From NCBI GenBank assembly GCA_934487205.1, contig CAKSRS010000063.1, positions 1 through 14,006 of the forward strand: a stretch of 14,006 nt of DNA. Direction: 5' to 3'. This document shows positions 13,352 to 14,006 of the stretch, one piece after another. The stretch's first letter is position 1. Each line of letters starts with the position of its first letter. The notes beneath the pieces are model-generated. The model did not search any database. It had not been told where the DNA came from and worked only from the letters and a program-made list of their open reading frames with translations. This DNA is from an uncultured Clostridia bacterium. Its GTDB lineage: Bacteria; Bacillota; Clostridia; UBA1381. Both the position numbers and the translations under genes were made by a program.

Positions 13352-14006
13352 ATGAAAGTTTACATGGACAACAATGCAACCACCTCTTTAAAAAGAGAAG
13401 TTTTGGACGCAATGCTTCCATATTATACAGACATTTACGGCAACGCTTCCTCTAAATTTTACGAGGTGGGCAGAGAGGCGGAAAGTGCCGTACTTAAAAT
13501 CCGCGAGCGCGTGGCAAAACAGCTCGGCGCAAAAACAAACGAAATTTACTTCACGGCATCAGGGTGTGAAGCAGATAACTGGGCAATAAAAGGTATTGCT
13601 TTTGCAAATAAAAACAAGGGAAATCACATTATAACTTCAAGCATTGAACATCATGCTGTTTTAGGTGCGTGTGAATTTCTTGAAAAGAATGGGTTTGAGG
13701 TAACGTATCTGCCTGTCGACAGCGAGGGACGAGTAAATTCCGAAGATGTGGACAAGGCAATAACCGATAAAACAATTCTTGTTTCAATCATGACGGCAAA
13801 TAACGAAATCGGAACAATTGAACCGATTGCCGAAATTGCCGGAATCTGCAAAAAGCATAAAGTTATTTTCCATACCGACGCGGTGCAGGCAATCGGTCAT
13901 ATGAAAATAGATGTAAACGAACTCGGCGTTGATATGCTGTCCTTGTCGGCACATAAATTCCACGGACCTAAGGGAATGGGCGTTTTATATATAAAAAACG
14001 GGATAA
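13352..14006 (+). CDS. nifS: Cysteine desulfurase, NifS/IscS class V aminotransferase fold (partial)
   Basis: The first 218 residues of a PLP-dependent cysteine desulfurase, cut by the right edge. It takes sulfur from cysteine as a persulfide for Fe-S cluster assembly or tRNA thiolation. Visible marks are YMDNNATT (4-11), GNASSKF, EHHAVL with His100 stacking on PLP, ANNEIGTIEPI, FHTDAVQA with the PLP-binding Asp, and SAHKFHGPKG with the Schiff-base lysine Lys202. The active-site cysteine loop is beyond the window. It is unusual in having Cys72 in SGCEAD, where Thr or Ser normally helps hold the PLP phosphate. A consensus promoter and a leader of about 41 bases precede it. A nifU-type scaffold or mnmA may follow outside the window. 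Confidence 0.93.
   Translation, partial: MKVYMDNNATTSLKREVLDAMLPYYTDIYGNASSKFYEVGREAESAVLKIRERVAKQLGAKTNEIYFTASGCEADNWAIKGIAFANKNKGNHIITSSIEHHAVLGACEFLEKNGFEVTYLPVDSEGRVNSEDVDKAITDKTILVSIMTANNEIGTIEPIAEIAGICKKHKVIFHTDAVQAIGHMKIDVNELGVDMLSLSAHKFHGPKGMGVLYIKNGI

Noticed and set aside
1..14006. CRISPR arrays, tRNA or rRNA genes, insertion sequences, phage or defence genes
   Set aside because: I looked for repeat arrays, terminal inverted repeats, transposase or integrase motifs and tRNA-like cloverleaf sequence on both strands and saw none.

Overview
The window looks like chromosomal DNA from a moderately AT-rich, spore-forming member of the Firmicutes, most likely class Clostridia. The basis is a PolC-type replicative polymerase, an ScpA/ScpB pair followed by a DUF2953 protein and a GerW/YtfJ-type sporulation protein, a TmcAL (YlbM-type) tRNA-Met modification ligase, strong GGAGG-type ribosome binding sites and sigma-A-like promoters with 17-bp spacers. 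I see no rRNA, tRNA, CRISPR array, insertion sequence or phage gene. Most of the content is housekeeping.

Layout. Positions 1-939 hold two minus-strand genes for unrecognised membrane proteins, the second cut by the window edge. A divergent promoter region (940-1085) separates them from a long plus-strand run: an M50 site-2-protease-like protein, scpA, scpB, a DUF2953 membrane protein and a GerW/YtfJ protein (1086-4181). After a 137-base gap come a TIGR03960-type radical SAM protein, its TIGR03936/DUF2344 partner and an SDR reductase resembling YmfI (4319-7519). These three overlap in reading frame and end at a strong bidirectional terminator. A minus-strand gene for an 89-aa anchored protein (7568-7837) shares that terminator and is divergent from polC (7976-12034). 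polC runs stop-to-stop, with 3 bp between, into minus-strand tmcAL (12038-13168). A consensus promoter then drives a NifS-type cysteine desulfurase that runs off the right edge (13352-14006).

How the genes may work together. ScpA and ScpB are the non-SMC condensin subunits, and the DUF2953/GerW pair is a known sporulation-associated neighbour pair. The radical SAM protein and its partner occur together widely but have no established function; the coupled SDR may be the EF-P 5-aminopentanone reductase, which would give the block a translation or modification flavour. TmcAL (ac4C34 of elongator tRNA-Met) and NifS (sulfur supply for Fe-S clusters and tRNA thiolation) fit the same theme, but that is only an inference.

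The points most worth a second look are the radical SAM/DUF2344/SDR block, the 89-aa protein that resembles an isolated N-terminal piece of a GT2 glycosyltransferase, and a likely polC terminator lying antisense inside tmcAL. I found no clear evidence of a defence system or other wholly new system.
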